The translations under genes and the position numbers were made by a program. 64,000 nucleotides of DNA from Meconema thalassinum (lineage: Eukaryota > Arthropoda > Insecta > Orthoptera > Tettigoniidae). A model generated the notes under the pieces. The model saw only the letters and a program-made list of their open reading frames with translations. It did no database searches and was not told where the DNA came from. Positions 31,660 to 44,710 of this stretch are shown piece after piece (within the stretch, counting starts at the first letter, position 1; each line of letters begins with the position of its first letter). The stretch covers positions 183,276,813 through 183,340,812 of the forward strand of contig OX336397.1 of the NCBI GenBank assembly GCA_946902985.2. The letters run 5' to 3'.

Positions 31660-32120
31660 TTGATACATATTCGTTATTTATTAACCTTCCGTTCCTTTAT
31701 TCCTTTCCTTATTTTAATTATGGAGCATTTCAGAAATATGTCATCTAACTTTAATTATATTGCTGCCTGACTTTTATTATATTGATGGCAATATAAATAT
31801 TTATTTAAACTATCACTGACTTTATTATTATTATTATTATTACTGTTGACAAAATATTTAAGCACTGTAATCTAACAAATTATTTAACCCTCAAATTATT
31901 TATAATATTTAAAAAATTATTTATGATTATTATCATATCATGGATGATATTTAAATAGTATCATTCAACAGTTAAATAAATATTCATATTCACTGAATTA
32001 GTTTAATAATTTAATTGATTAAATTTATAGAATTATTTATAATTATTATGGAATTATTTTACAATATTATTTTGAATATTTATGTTGAATAATTTGAATT
32101 ATCCAAGATTCTCCAATACT
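31660..32120. other. AT-rich low-complexity spacer
   Basis: Runs of TTATTATTATTA and ATTATTTATAATTATTA-like sequence; nothing else seen. Confidence 0.6.
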
Positions 32121-32124
32121 ATAA

Positions 32125-35070
32125 CAAGTAGTTCCGTGTAGAACTATACAGCCCATTTTCATATATCCTACTTATCATTCATAATTTCAGTTTGATTGCA
32201 GTAATAGATTCGTAGATATTGAGAACCGACTAAATATTGCAGATGGTCGCCATGTTGGATTTTTATAAATGTAGGTCTTAGGGTAATGCACTGTTACATG
32301 AAGATTATTGTGTACGAGTAGTATTCAAACTTCAATCGCATGATTAGGACACAAGAATTAAAAACGAGCTTTAAAAATTTCGCACAGCTGCCATCATGTG
32401 GTTATGGAAACACTTGAAAAAATTAGATGGGAGTGGATTAACATTTGTATAAGGATTTACAGTACACAGTGTCACTGCACTCGGATGATTAAATTACGAG
32501 AAAAGACCATGTGAATATTTATATTTCGCGTCGCCGCCATGTTGGATTTGTGATCACCAGGTTATTGAAAGTCCTATAGGCGAACTTATGTTCATAGCCC
32601 CTATGAACATTAAAAATTCAGTTTGATTGCTGCAATAGATTCGTAGATATTGAGATCCATCTAAATATTTCGGATGGTCCTAATGTTGGATTGTTAAATG
32701 TATAGGCCATAGAGTCATGTACCATTAAAGGAAAATTATTGCGTATGTTCATTATTCAAATTTTTACTTCGATCACATGATTGCCACACAAGAAATAAAA
32801 ACTTAATTTTAAAATTCGCACAGCCGCCATATTTAGGTTAAGCAAACAAATGAACTAAATTTGATACCAGTGCATTAAAATGTGTATAAACATTTCCTGT
32901 ATCAAGTTTTATTGCGTTTGGAACATTAAATCGCGAGAAAGGTCAATTTAAAAATTTCAAATTCGCTTGGTCGCCAGATTAGTTTTGTAGTTAACCGGAT
33001 TTTGAGTCTTATAGATAAACTTCCAGTAGTGGGTTAAATATTTCCCACAGCCGCCATATTGACGTTAAGTAAACCATTGAACGAAGTTAGATGTCGGTGC
33101 ATTACAATGTGTATAAGCATATACTGTACCAAGTTTTATTGCGTTTGATTGTTTATATCGCGAGAAACGTCCATTTAAAAGTCGCAACTTCGCTTGGCCG
33201 CCATGCTGGTTTTGTAGTTACCAGCTTTTCAAAAGTCACATAGGTGAACTTCTAGTAAGTCCCTTTATCACCGTAAATTATTCCAGGGTGATATCGATAA
33301 TAGTTTCGGAGATATTGAATGCTGGTGAAATATTTCGCACTGCTGCCATGTTGGATTGGTGAGACGTAACCAAATCTGAAGGGCCCGGTCGGGATCGCCT
33401 GGAATAGTACTACGAACTTACCGAGTTTCACTGAAACCGCGCTAGCCGTTAAGAAGATATTAGGGGGGAGCCGCACACACCATCACACACGCAAACACAG
33501 AAAGACCCACGGACAAAAAGGTGATCTCATAAGCCTATTTTTAGCCTATTTTCATTTCTGAAAAAAAAAAAAAAAAAAAAAAGACATGATATCTCCTTTT
33601 GTCCGTGTGTGTGCGTGTTTGTGATGGTGTGTGTGTCCCCCCATAATGACTTCCAAACGGCTGGAGCGATTTCAATGAAAATCGGTAAGTTCATAGCACT
33701 ATTCCGGATGATCCCGACAGTGCCCTTCAAATTTTGTTACGTCTGGCCAATCCAACATGGCGGCTGTGCGAAATATTTAACCAGCATTCAATATCTCTGA
33801 ATCTATTACCGATATCACCATGGAATATTTTACGGTGATAAAGGGAACTTTACCTATGTGACTTTTGAAATCCAGGTAACTATAAGACCAACATGGCGGC
33901 CAAGTGAAGTTGCGACTTTTAAATAGACGTTTCTCGCGATTTAACCAACCAAACGCAATGAAACTTGGTACAGTATATGCTTATACACATTGTAATGCAC
34001 CGACATCTAACTTCGTTCAATTGTTTACATAACCTCAAGATGGCAGCTGTGCGAAATATTTTACCGGCATTCTCTATCTCTGAAACTATTAGCGGTATCA
34101 CCCGGAAATTTCGTACGGATATAAGGGCACTACTGGGAGTTCATCTGTAAGCCTTTCAAAAACCGGTTAACTAAAAGACGAACATGGCGGCCAAACGAAT
34201 TTGAAAATTTTAAATAGACCTTTCTCGCGATTTAATGATCCAAACGCAATGAAACATGGTACAGCAAATATTTATACACATTGTAATGCACTGGTATCTA
34301 ATTTAGTTCAATTGTTTACATAACCTCAAGATGGCGGCTGTGCGAATTTTAAAATTAAGTTTCATTTCTTGTGTCGAAATTATGCGATCGAAGTGAAAGT
34401 TTGAATAATGAAACTACGCAATAACTTTCCTTTAATGGTATATGACTGTAGGGCCTATACATATAACAATCCAACATGGCTAACATCCGAAATATTAAAC
34501 GGCTCTGAATATCTAAGAATCTATTATAGCAATGAAACTGAATTTGTTATGTTCATAGGGGCTATGAACATAAGTTCTCCTATAAGACTTTCAAAAACCT
34601 GGTGATCACAAATCCAACATGGCGGCGACGCGTAGTATAAATATTCACATGAACGTTTCTCGCAATTTAACCGTCCCAGTGCAGTGAAATTTGGTACAGT
34701 AAATCCTTACACAAATGTTAATCCACCGGCAACTAATTTGTTACAATTGTTTCCATAACCACAAGATGGCAGTTGTGCGAAATTTTATTATATCGTTTTT
34801 ACTTCTTGTGTCCTTATCATGCGATTGAAGTTTTAATGCTACACGTACACAATAATCTTAATGTAACAGTACATAACTCTAGGACCTATATATATAAATA
34901 TCCAACAAGGCGACCATCCAACATATTTAGCCGATTCTCAATTTCTACGAATCTATTGCAGCAATCAAACTGAAATTTTGTATGTTGATAGTGGAAATTA
35001 ACGTAAGTAGGTTATATGAAAATAGGCTATATAGTTTTTCATGGAGCTACTTGTTTCATAAATGAAAATA
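32125..35070. mobile_element. 2.9 kb foldback of two head-to-head Helentron-like copies
   Basis: The halves are reverse complements around a poly-A centre at 33,560-33,580. CACGGACAAAAAGGTGATCTCAT at 33,510 mirrors ATGATATCTCCTTTTGTCCGTG at 33,587, and the outer ends mirror at 32,200 and 34,970. Both outer ends carry a subterminal GAAAATRGGCT repeat, a stem-loop-like segment (AGTTCTACACGGAACT on the left, weaker on the right) and ACTTGTT, like the ends of elements A-C. Each arm contains several degenerate ~430-bp blocks with AACATGGCGGC and CGCGAGAAA words. No protein is encoded. Confidence 0.75.
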
Positions 35071-35074
35071 GGCT

Positions 35075-36680
35075 AAAAAGCATTTATATTCAAAAACTAC
35101 CTGCCTTCAGCATGTCACTCGGACATTCTACAGCTGATATAAATTACTTAACGCAAATATTCACACTAGAAAATACTAGTCATGGTTCCTCTAACTAATC
35201 GTAACGTTAGACATAAACATCAAATAGAAGTGTAAATAATGTTGATTATTTATAAATGAGTGGAATAAATACAGAATAATTCTCTACACTGGCAATAATA
35301 CTTGTTCAGAATTCAGTTCATGTTATTCCTTGATGATCATGGTGGTGCGATTTCTCGGCTGACGTCATAGTCTAAAGGGTTCCCTATTAACCCATCAGTA
35401 TGGCAACTTCCCCAGGTCATCTGCGTCACCACCAGTTCCATCTTCGGTTTCATCCATCGTCATCCTACCCACTCGTCCTTTAACGACTCATAATCGCGTT
35501 CAATTTCACGTACAGATAAACTTAACGATAACTTTAATGACTGTTTGACATGACTTGTGTCATAGACAATAGTTCTGTAGTTTTAAACGATTTATCCACT
35601 TTCTCAAAGTTAATTTTATAATATTTGAATTGTATGTTTCGACTTAAACCAATAATGACAGCTTAGTGACAAACAGGAACTTGACTTCAACGAATATAGA
35701 CTTATGATCATGGAGTGTTGGAATTCGAAGATGCCTGTTCTAATATAAACCTAGGCGAGTAAATGGATATGCTCCATTCCAGACTCGCGTAGCAAAGTCG
35801 GTCTCACTAGCGTTGAAAAGTCCGTTTTCGGGTAATGAGGAATACCTCAAAACATATCCACAATTGCAGATCGCTCTATCTATTCTCATTACACTGGGTA
35901 CTGGATACTCTCCAACTGAATCTGTGCAAGACAGATGGCCCCAGACCGTAGTCTAACTTTTCCATCTCCAGACTGGTATGTTATGAAAATTCCAAGTGCC
36001 TGTCCACTGTATTATAGTCTGTTAGTCTGAGAGACTAAGTCCCACTCTCGATGACAATAGTGGCTGACAAATAAACATAGCACGTGGTATGACGGACGGT
36101 ATAACGGTGTTACTTCGGCGGTTGATAAAATAATAACATATTGAGTGACTGGAAGTGTCCTTTCATATGCTGTTCCAACTGGCGAGCAAGCCCCGCTGTT
36201 CCAATGATTGGGGTTCGTCCTCACAACTTGCTCGTAACATGTGCTTTTACAAAAGTGTTCATAACTTCCAAAATGCTGGTCCGATTTACTTCAAACTTCT
36301 CTTGGCATTCTTAAAATTCCATAGCCAATAATTTATGATACGTTTCAGACCTCAAATCCGTATTATCATCAATGAGCTTCGGAACTTCTTCCGTCGGCGC
36401 CACAGGTCTCCTCTCTAGCGCATCCTCTTGATCGGCGCGGCGAACTAGCTGACACAGCGCGCTCTTCAAAACTTCGAAAACGTGTTCCGCTGTCCTCAGT
36501 ACAAAAATACTATTATGGTGGCTTCCGGAATCCAGGTGCAATATATTCTAAATACTTTCAGATAGAGCCTAGGTGTAATGAATCTGATAATGATCGTTTG
36601 ACGATGGAATGTAATTTTTTTCAGGATTGACGAATAACCGATCTCATTTGGGTAAGAAACAATTTCACCGACTGAAAAGC
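35075..36680. other. No recognisable gene
   Basis: Unique-looking sequence. A 76-codon minus-strand frame at 36,311-36,541 (RRADQEDALERRP, APTEEVPKLI) has a coding-like look but no domain I can name and no clear splice sites. Confidence 0.4.
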
Positions 36681-36689
36681 ACCAAACTT

Positions 36690-39265
36690 TCGTTTACTAT
36701 GGAGCAACATATGTGCCTTCAAATTACAAATTTAAATAAAGTTATTCCACATGCACGTCACAAAATAGCTTTTTTTTAGTACATTTTGCTCCACATGTAT
36801 GAGGGATTAGATTACTTTGGACCAACAGGAGTGTCTTTCAATTACTCCCCAGAGTAAAATTTGCCTCGCAAGTAGTACATGACTTTCACTTTAGACCAAA
36901 ATGGACCATTATGTGCTTATTGCAACTGCTTTTGAAGGTAATCTGACTCCGCATGTACCACAGGAATGTGGCATTCGACTACCATGGATCAAGTGGTATG
37001 ACTTCAGAATTACTTTATAAGTAAATTTTGCCCGCATGTACAACATGGTCGTAGCTTTACACCATTATGGATCATCAAGCGTGCCATGCAGATACCTTTC
37101 CGGGTAGATTTTACTCTACATGTACCACAGGTTTCTGGCTTGAGACCATTATGCAACAACATATTGCCTTCAAATAAAACTTCCTAGTAAAGTTTACACC
37201 ACATGTACTTCACGAATGTGGCACTAGGCAACTATGTATTAACGTGTTTTATTTCAATTTTTCTTTCTCAGTATGGATCGCTCTAGCTATACCACAGGAA
37301 TTTAGCTTTAGACTACTATCCGAGTAAAATTAGCTCCTTTTGAACCACGGAAATGTGGCTAGGGACCACTATGATTCAGGAGTGTCTTTAAACTGCCTTG
37401 TTCAGTCAACTTGGCTCCGCATGTACCACAGGAATAGGGCTTTTATAACACTACTGATCATAATGTGTTTCTTCAGGTCATCTTTCCAAGTAAAGTTGGT
37501 TCCGCATGCACTTCAGGATTAAGGCTTCACACCACTATGCAACATCATGTCAACTTTCCGAGCGAAATATCCTACACATGTACCACAAGAATGTGGCATG
37601 ACACCACTATGAAAAAGCATGTGTATCTATAAAGTGCCTATCTCAGTACGCGTGTATCAGAGAAATAAGACTATATACCATTGCGGATCATAATGTTTTT
37701 CTTCAGGTCGGCTTTCCAATTAAAGTTCGCTCGACATGTACTTCACGAATAAGGCATTACACCACTATGCATCGTCATGCGTTTGCTCAGGTCACTTTCC
37801 CGAGAAATGTTTGTTCCACATGTACCTTAGGAATGTGGCTTGAGACCACTATGAATCTTCATGTGTTCCTTTAAACTGTCTTTCCGAGTCAACTTCATTC
37901 CACATGTATCACAGGAATGTGGCGTTACACCGCTATTTTTCATTATGTGTTTGTTCAGGTCACTTTTCCGAGTAAAGTTTGCTCCACATGACGCACAGTA
38001 ATATGGCTTGAGACCACTATGAATAATCATGTGTTGCTTCAGATCCCCTTTCCGGACAAAGTTTGATCTACATGCATCACAGATATGTGGTTCGAAACCA
38101 TTATGGATCATCATGTGTTTTTTTAGGTGCCGTTTTTGAATACGTTTTGCTTCACATTTATCACAAGAGGATAATTTGCCAGCACTATGAAGCACCATAT
38201 GTTTTCTCAAATGACCTTTCCAAGCAAATTTTACTCCACATTTACCACAGGAATGTGGCTTTACACCAGTATGAATCATCGTGTGTTGCTTTAAATTGCT
38301 TGTATAGGTAAACTTTGCTCCGCATGTATCGCAGGAATAAGGCTTTATACCACTATGCATCATCATGTGCCTATTCAGGTAATCTTTCCTAATAAAGTTT
38401 GCTCCACATGCAGCACAGGAATGTTGCTTCAGATCAGTATGAATCAGCATGTGCCTATCTAAATCAGCTTTCCAAAAAAAAGTTTGCTGCGCATATACTA
38501 CAGGAAAAAGGCTTTGCACCACTATGTAACATCAAGTGTTTCTTCAAGTCATGTTTTCGAGTAAAGTTAACTCCACATGTATCACAGGAATGTGGCTTGA
38601 TACCACCGTGCATCATCATGTGTAACTTTAAACTCTGTTTCTGAATAAATTTACCTCCACAAGCATCACAGGAATACGGCCTTATACCAGTATGCACCAT
38701 CATGTGATTCTTCAGGTCACGCGTATGAGCAAAGCTTGCTTCACATGTACCACAGGAATGTGGCCTGAGACCAGTATGAATCATCATGTGCGACTTCATG
38801 TGATCTTTCCGATTCAAGTTTGATCCACATGTACTGCATGAGAAAGGCTTGACACCACTATGCAATAGCATATGATTGATCAGGGTAAATTTCCTAGTAA
38901 AGTTTCCTCCACAAGTATCAAAGGAATATGGCTTGAGACCACTATGAGTCATGAGGTGTGTGTCTAAACAACCTTTCTGAATAAACTTTGCTCCACATGT
39001 ACCACAGGAATAAGGCGTTTTACTACTATGAATTATCATAGGTTTCTTCAATCTTACTCTCTGAGAAAACTTTGCTCCACATATACCACATGTATGTGGT
39101 TTAGGAGTACTATGAAACGGCATGTGTTTCTTCAAATTTCCTATGTTAGTAAAGTTTGCTCCGCAGGTTATGCATTTGTATGGCATCTTTATTTTGTTAC
39201 CATTTTGATTGAGTGAGACTATGAATCTATCTCTTGTTAAAGTGATCTCTGAATTGTGGTAGTTT
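36690..39265 (-). CDS. C2H2 zinc-finger array (terminal exon, damaged)
   Basis: On the minus strand, tandem C-x2-C-x12-H-x3-H fingers with linkers of the H(S/T)G.KP.SC type run continuously: about nine in 39,200-38,470 and about eight in 38,460-37,830. Degenerate fingers with stops continue to about 36,690. Such arrays bind DNA as transcription factors in the nucleus. TTTCTTCACAG at 39,266-39,276 is a good acceptor, so this is probably a 3' exon. The only break in the first 17 fingers is a frameshift at an A8 run near 38,475, which could be a sequencing error. A TAA near 37,830 ends the good part. The exon at 48,238-48,339 may be an upstream exon of the same gene. Confidence 0.8.
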
Positions 39266-39319
39266 CTGTGAAGAAATTCTAATGTTACAACTAGTAAAAT
39301 ACGCGCTACCATTATAAGA

Positions 39320-40730
39320 TCAAAAATTACGTATCACAATCTTCTGTATTCGCAGACGTAGATATAAGGGCCGAGATTAATGCGTATAATAATGATAGGA
39401 AGTAGTCACCCAGGTTTTGTTTAGCCTCATTTAGTTTTGTTCAGGGAATAACACCCTTTACAATTTCCGAACAATCATGTTGACCAACTCAAAGGCATTT
39501 AATTTTGCAATGTTAGATGATCGAGGGAAAGGGAATAATTACATTAAAGCCAAGAGATCTATTTAGTGATAACTTAACAAGTGCTATTTGAGAAATTTGC
39601 ATTTATTTGCAAGTTTTCCTTAAATACTAGGAACTGACCTCGTATCTATTCTTAAATGGAATGGAGTTCGTGCAGTGGATATTTATTATACAAACAATAC
39701 TGTTTTATACTGTAAGTCGGTGTTTTTGGTTTTATGTCTTACGGATGAACGTGTCAATCCTTTTATAGCAAGAAAAAAGCGCTTGGACCAGACAACATGA
39801 TCTTCCAACGACTTGATTAAGAGGATAAGTAAATTGGTGCTGCTCTATACTTAAAGTACGAGAGTTGAGGGGAAGGAGGTATCCTATCCCCGGGGTATTT
39901 GAATAGGCAACCAGCAATCCAACGGCAAGACCGTGTGCCTTTCCGAGCTAGTAAAAGCAGAGAAAGTCGTGAGAGGGCTCAAACAAAAGGGCTTCTTCCC
40001 CGCAATCTAAAGGACAAATACTGTATATTCCGGTTTAAAATAAAAAATATCCACAGCCCCGGGAAAACTAGGAATTTTTTAAAGGACATGCCCACTTGAG
40101 GCTCTTCCAAAATGGGAGATGACTCCATACCTCCTCCCCTACTTCCTACCACAATCCAATAACCAACCTCAGAATTCCCCGAAATTTCCAACAGAGTTTT
40201 CCATATTTAATTAGATTTTACACATAAGTCCAGAATTGCTACCACCACTTGCGCTAGGCTCAACTCTGTTGACCAACTTAGGTCAGATTCTGTTCCCTTT
40301 CAACTTATTTATCGATTTTCTTCTTATTTTATATTTATGTATTTATAATTATTAATTGATTATCGATTTGCCGATTATTGATGAACTACAAGGTCATCAT
40401 CCTGTGTTTTCCGAGATTAGTCGGTATCACCGAAACGATAATCGGCGAAAGTCGTACGAGGGCTAAAACGAAAGGTCTAGTCTCCCTCTATCCATTGGAC
40501 TCATCACCTTAAATTTAAATACTTTTTTTAACGATGGAAGTTTCCAAGGGTAGGTGAGGTTCGGAGCGGTTTCCACAAAGTCATTTTACATGAAACCTAG
40601 CTGTCCACGACAGGATAGCACGAGCGTTGGATCCAATATGGCCACCGATAGATCGTGTTTATTATTTTTATATATTTAATGATTATTAATTTATTATTAT
40701 AATTACTATTATTCGATTCGGCCGACTATG
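39320..40730. other. No recognisable gene
   Basis: Contains related fragments (TCGTGAGAGGGCTCAAACAAAAGG near 39,968 and TCGTACGAGGGCTAAAACGAAAGG near 40,452) that suggest a decayed dispersed repeat; similar wording occurs near 43,320 and 43,820. No coding sequence seen. Confidence 0.4.
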
Positions 40731-40737
40731 GACCACG

Positions 40738-42200
40738 TTACTTCAACCGCTTCCGTCCCTGAGCTTTAGTTCTCTCCCAGTATTCCCGCATGAATTTTCT
40801 GTGAGCCTCGTTTCTTTCTAAAGTCCATTGTTTCCCTGTTTTCAGCTTTGACTTTTCTGAGAATCGCTGATGTGTTCCAAGTTTAATCTGAGGAGGAGCA
40901 CGTTCCTGGATGTCTTCGAACATGATCCCTGCTTCTAGAAGATCTCTTTCAATCTCGATGAATCAAATTCCCTTCGTCTTCTTGTTTACAAAGCGGCAAA
41001 GGATGCAGTTGGTTAGTCTCTGAGAGTTCATGCGTGCTTGGCCATAGAAATCAATCCTCCTATTCCTTATGATGTCTGTTGTCCTTTCCACACTTAGGTA
41101 GAGTTCGTTGTTGTGCCACCTCCTGAACTCTCCATTTTACCTGATTGGTCCCAGTATCTTACTTAGAATTTGTCCTTTTTTAACCTCAATCTATTCAATC
41201 AAACCTTTCCTATTCAATGCAAGGCATTCTCCTGCGTACAGGATTTCTGGACGAATAACTGAACAATAATATCTAAGCTTGGCTTTGAAGTTCCTAGTTA
41301 GTTGGAATGCCATTTCCACCTTGTTGATCCTTGATGTGGATGATTCATTCCCAGAATTGTTTGGTGTTATCCACTCACCTAAGTACTTAAACGTCTGTGT
41401 CCGCTTGATTATTCCCTGCTATACAATTAACTCTCAGGGGGGAGCTTGAAGTTAGTTATAAACTCCGTTTTCTCAAAGGAGGTCTGGAGGCCTGTTTTTG
41501 CTGCTAGGGTTTTGAGTTGGTTGCTATGTTTTGTAGCAGTTTCTATGGAATAAGAGATGATCGCAAGATCATCTGCAAATGCTAAGCAGTCAATTGTGAG
41601 ATCCATCATCTTGTAGCCTAATCTGAGGCTATTCCCGACCTCTCCATTACGCATCTCTTTGCGCCATTTTCGGATGACCTTTCCTAGTGCGCAGTTGAAA
41701 AGTAGAGGCGAGAGTCTATCACCTTGCTTTACAGCTGTCTTCATTTCGAGGGCGTCTGAAATCTCTCCCCTGAAAATCACTGAGGAGGTAGTGATGGTTA
41801 CGGCCTGTCAAGTGATTGTCCTCTTATTGTTATCTAAACCCATTTAATAGAGAACTGAGGAGTCTATGTCGATCAATGAAGTCGATGAAGGTCACCATAA
41901 ACTTCTTGTTCCTAATCTTCAGATATGAAAGATAGATTTAAGGTTCATTATTTGCTCGGCACATGAGCGTCCATTTCTAAAGCTTCCTTCATATACTCCC
42001 AGGTGAGAATCGAGTTGACTTTCTGCTCGGGTCTGAAATGCTTTTGAGAGATGTTTGTATGATATCGAGAGGACCGAGACGCCTCGGTATTTGTTTTCTA
42101 CACCTTTATCACCTTTCTTGTGAAGGGGATAAATTAGGGCTGATGTCCAGTCACATGGGAGATTCTCGGTTTTCCAGATCTCTTGACTGATCTCTGTCAG
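40738..42200 (-). mobile_element. Decayed non-LTR retrotransposon (third LINE type)
   Basis: Minus-strand RT words: LPCDWTSALIYPLHKKGDKG and YRGVSVLS near 42,070-42,150, then AVKQGDRLSPLLFNCAL, LDCLAFADDLAI-type motif (DCLAFADDLAII) near 41,580, and LQTSFEKTEFI. The far end has a basic C-terminal tail (TGKQWTLERNEAHRKFM) near 40,800. Stops and shifts are common. It differs from the LINEs at 16 and 30 kb. Confidence 0.85.
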
Positions 42201-42204
42201 TTTG

Positions 42205-44705
42205 TCAATCGCCTTGTCACCTGTAAATTTACTATTTAATAAGGATTTAATTCTACGTGTAGGTTCACATTATCATGGCGGCTATGCGGGTAGCGGCATG
42301 TGTGGCTCGCTAAAGGTAGCGTTGTCGTTTCAACAAGAAAATACCTGTCAAGAATTAACAAGCCAGGCTATTGCATGTGCCAGGTCTCAGGTTACCTTTT
42401 CAAATAAGACAAAACCTGTTGCGTGACGTCAGAGGGTCTTGGTCATCGATGTAAAGTGGACAAATGAAATATGTATTATTAATTCATTTGCATTTCTTGA
42501 TTTATTATTTATTTAATATTTATTTAGTTTAATATTATTTATTGATTATTGATTGTTTTATTTATATTATGAAAATAATAATTATTATTACTATTTTTAA
42601 ATATTTATTTATATATTATTTAATTTTTATTAATTTAATATGTAATATATATTGATTATTACAATTATTTAATTATTTCATTTATTTGTTTGTGGGTGTT
42701 ACAACAATGGGCAGCATGGCCGAGGTCCCGGGTTTTTCAACGCCGGCCACGATGGCAGCGTGCTCTCACGACGCATCCAAGATGACGGACCCACCTACGC
42801 AATACCTCCAGTATTCCCTTAAATTCCGATCAGATTTTACCAAAATTTACCAGATTTTCCTACATTTACACTTACACTTATGCCATGCCCCTCTCTGTCA
42901 ACCTCCCTTGCTCATCTCTTTTTCTCTTCCAATCCAGATGCCATTCGAGAGTCGTGTAACTTACCAAAATAATAAACAAATGACCATATTTCCTAATATC
43001 ACCGAAATTCTATAGAACTCATCAAAGTAACCAAATTCCACCAAAATCCTTCCGAAAATACTACGATTCCCCGAAATCTCCTACAAAATTTAAAACTCCC
43101 CAACAATTCCAGATTTACTCCAAATTCATCAGATTACCTAAAATCCACAAAATAATCCTCAAATCCTACAAATCCAGACTCGTAAGAAACGGGTTATACA
43201 ATAAGTAAAAATAATCAATCATGTTACATACCCGCTCGGGCTATCCTGTCGGGGCAGATGGGTGTCACCTACACTTGGTAAGGTCCATCAATAAAACAAT
43301 TATTGAAAATAGATAGGGGGATGGAGACCTTACGTTTAAGCCCTCACGCACCTTTCTCCAATTGCACCTTTAATTGATATCCACTATTTTCGGAAATCTC
43401 GGGTCGATGACTTTGTAGTTGTTCAATATTTTAAAAATAATAAATAAATATTAAATAATATATAAATCTATGCATAAGTTGGAAAAGAACAGAAGCTGAC
43501 AAAGGGAGGTCAACATGAATGCGCCCGGCGAAAGTATGCGGACGTAAGTGGAAGCAATGGTGGACTTATGTGTTAAATCTAATTAAACTTGGAAAATCTA
43601 TTTGGAATTTTAGGGAATTCTGGGGGTGGGGATGGTGGGGGGATGGGCGTAGGGAGTCGAGAAGGTGGTATGCAAGCATCTACCATCAAGTTTGAAAACC
43701 CCGCCATCATAGAGGAGCCAAGGCGCGCATTAACAGTCGTTAATTACGCCGAGGGTGCGGGTAGCTTTTATCTTAAGGGAAAATAGACTTGTCCCATAAA
43801 TAGAGAGGATGGAGCCCTTTCGTTCGATCCCTCACACGATTTCCTCCAATAACTCGTTCGGGAGTTCACATAACCATGCCCCTGGATGTATCACGTGTTG
43901 CCTATTCAGTTAGCCCTGAGATAGGACCCCTCTACTTACGAGCATGGGCAACTGAACAACAAGTAACTAGCGATCTGTTCAAGTGACACCAATTAATTCG
44001 CTATATAATAGCCTAGTTGGAATATATATGTGTTATCATTCTTCACTATTGAAAACCTTATGGCGAGCACTATTTTGGGCTACACCCATTGTGTAGAGAT
44101 AATTGATTTACCTGGCACATAGTACATATAGTGTGGTCTGTTATAATGTACAGAAGGTGGCAACCCTTTAAGAACCACACTACACAGCGCACACTTATCC
44201 AATTCTCAGCATACCACTGCATGCTTCCCCCCCAGCATTCCACATTTTAACTGGCACGATTTATTCAGAACTTTTGCTTTTATCACCACAATGGCTTAAT
44301 CTCCCGAGGTAGTATTTAAAAATTCTCTACCTGTACTTGTAATCCAATTAGATTACACTATGTACACAGTATTTCCAATATAATTTCTGGGCCTCTATTA
44401 ACAATTGTTGTGTATAAATGCGAGTTAATTGGGCGTCACAATACGTCATTATTTTCTTCAAGAAATTACGTAGGGTCCACAATTAAACTTTGTCAGTCTT
44501 GCTTTTTATTCTTGTGAAAGTGGAGTAATTGCTTAACCGTTGAGATTTTGTTCCCAAGTGGATGCCAATGGTTGATGGTTCGACCTGGTACATCTTTTGT
44601 GTGGATAGGATCAACTGGACTTGTCCACATCCCAAAGATTGGGTTTTAACGTAACCAAACTTTCATTTATAGGGTTGTTTTAAAATTCATCATCTGCGGT
44701 GGTAA
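42205..44705. other. Intergenic or intronic DNA, no gene recognised
   Basis: Includes an AT-rich tract at 42,470-42,690 and mixed sequence with small frames lacking domains. Repeated wording near 43,320-43,390 and 43,790-43,860 (GGATGGAG.CC..TCGTT..A..CCCTCAC) hints at a short duplicated or dispersed repeat. Confidence 0.4.
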
Positions 44706-44710
44706 TGTAA

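Noticed and set aside
33556..33585. Poly-A run as an integration tail
   Set aside because: It lies at the centre of the foldback between two element ends, with no LINE-like sequence next to it.
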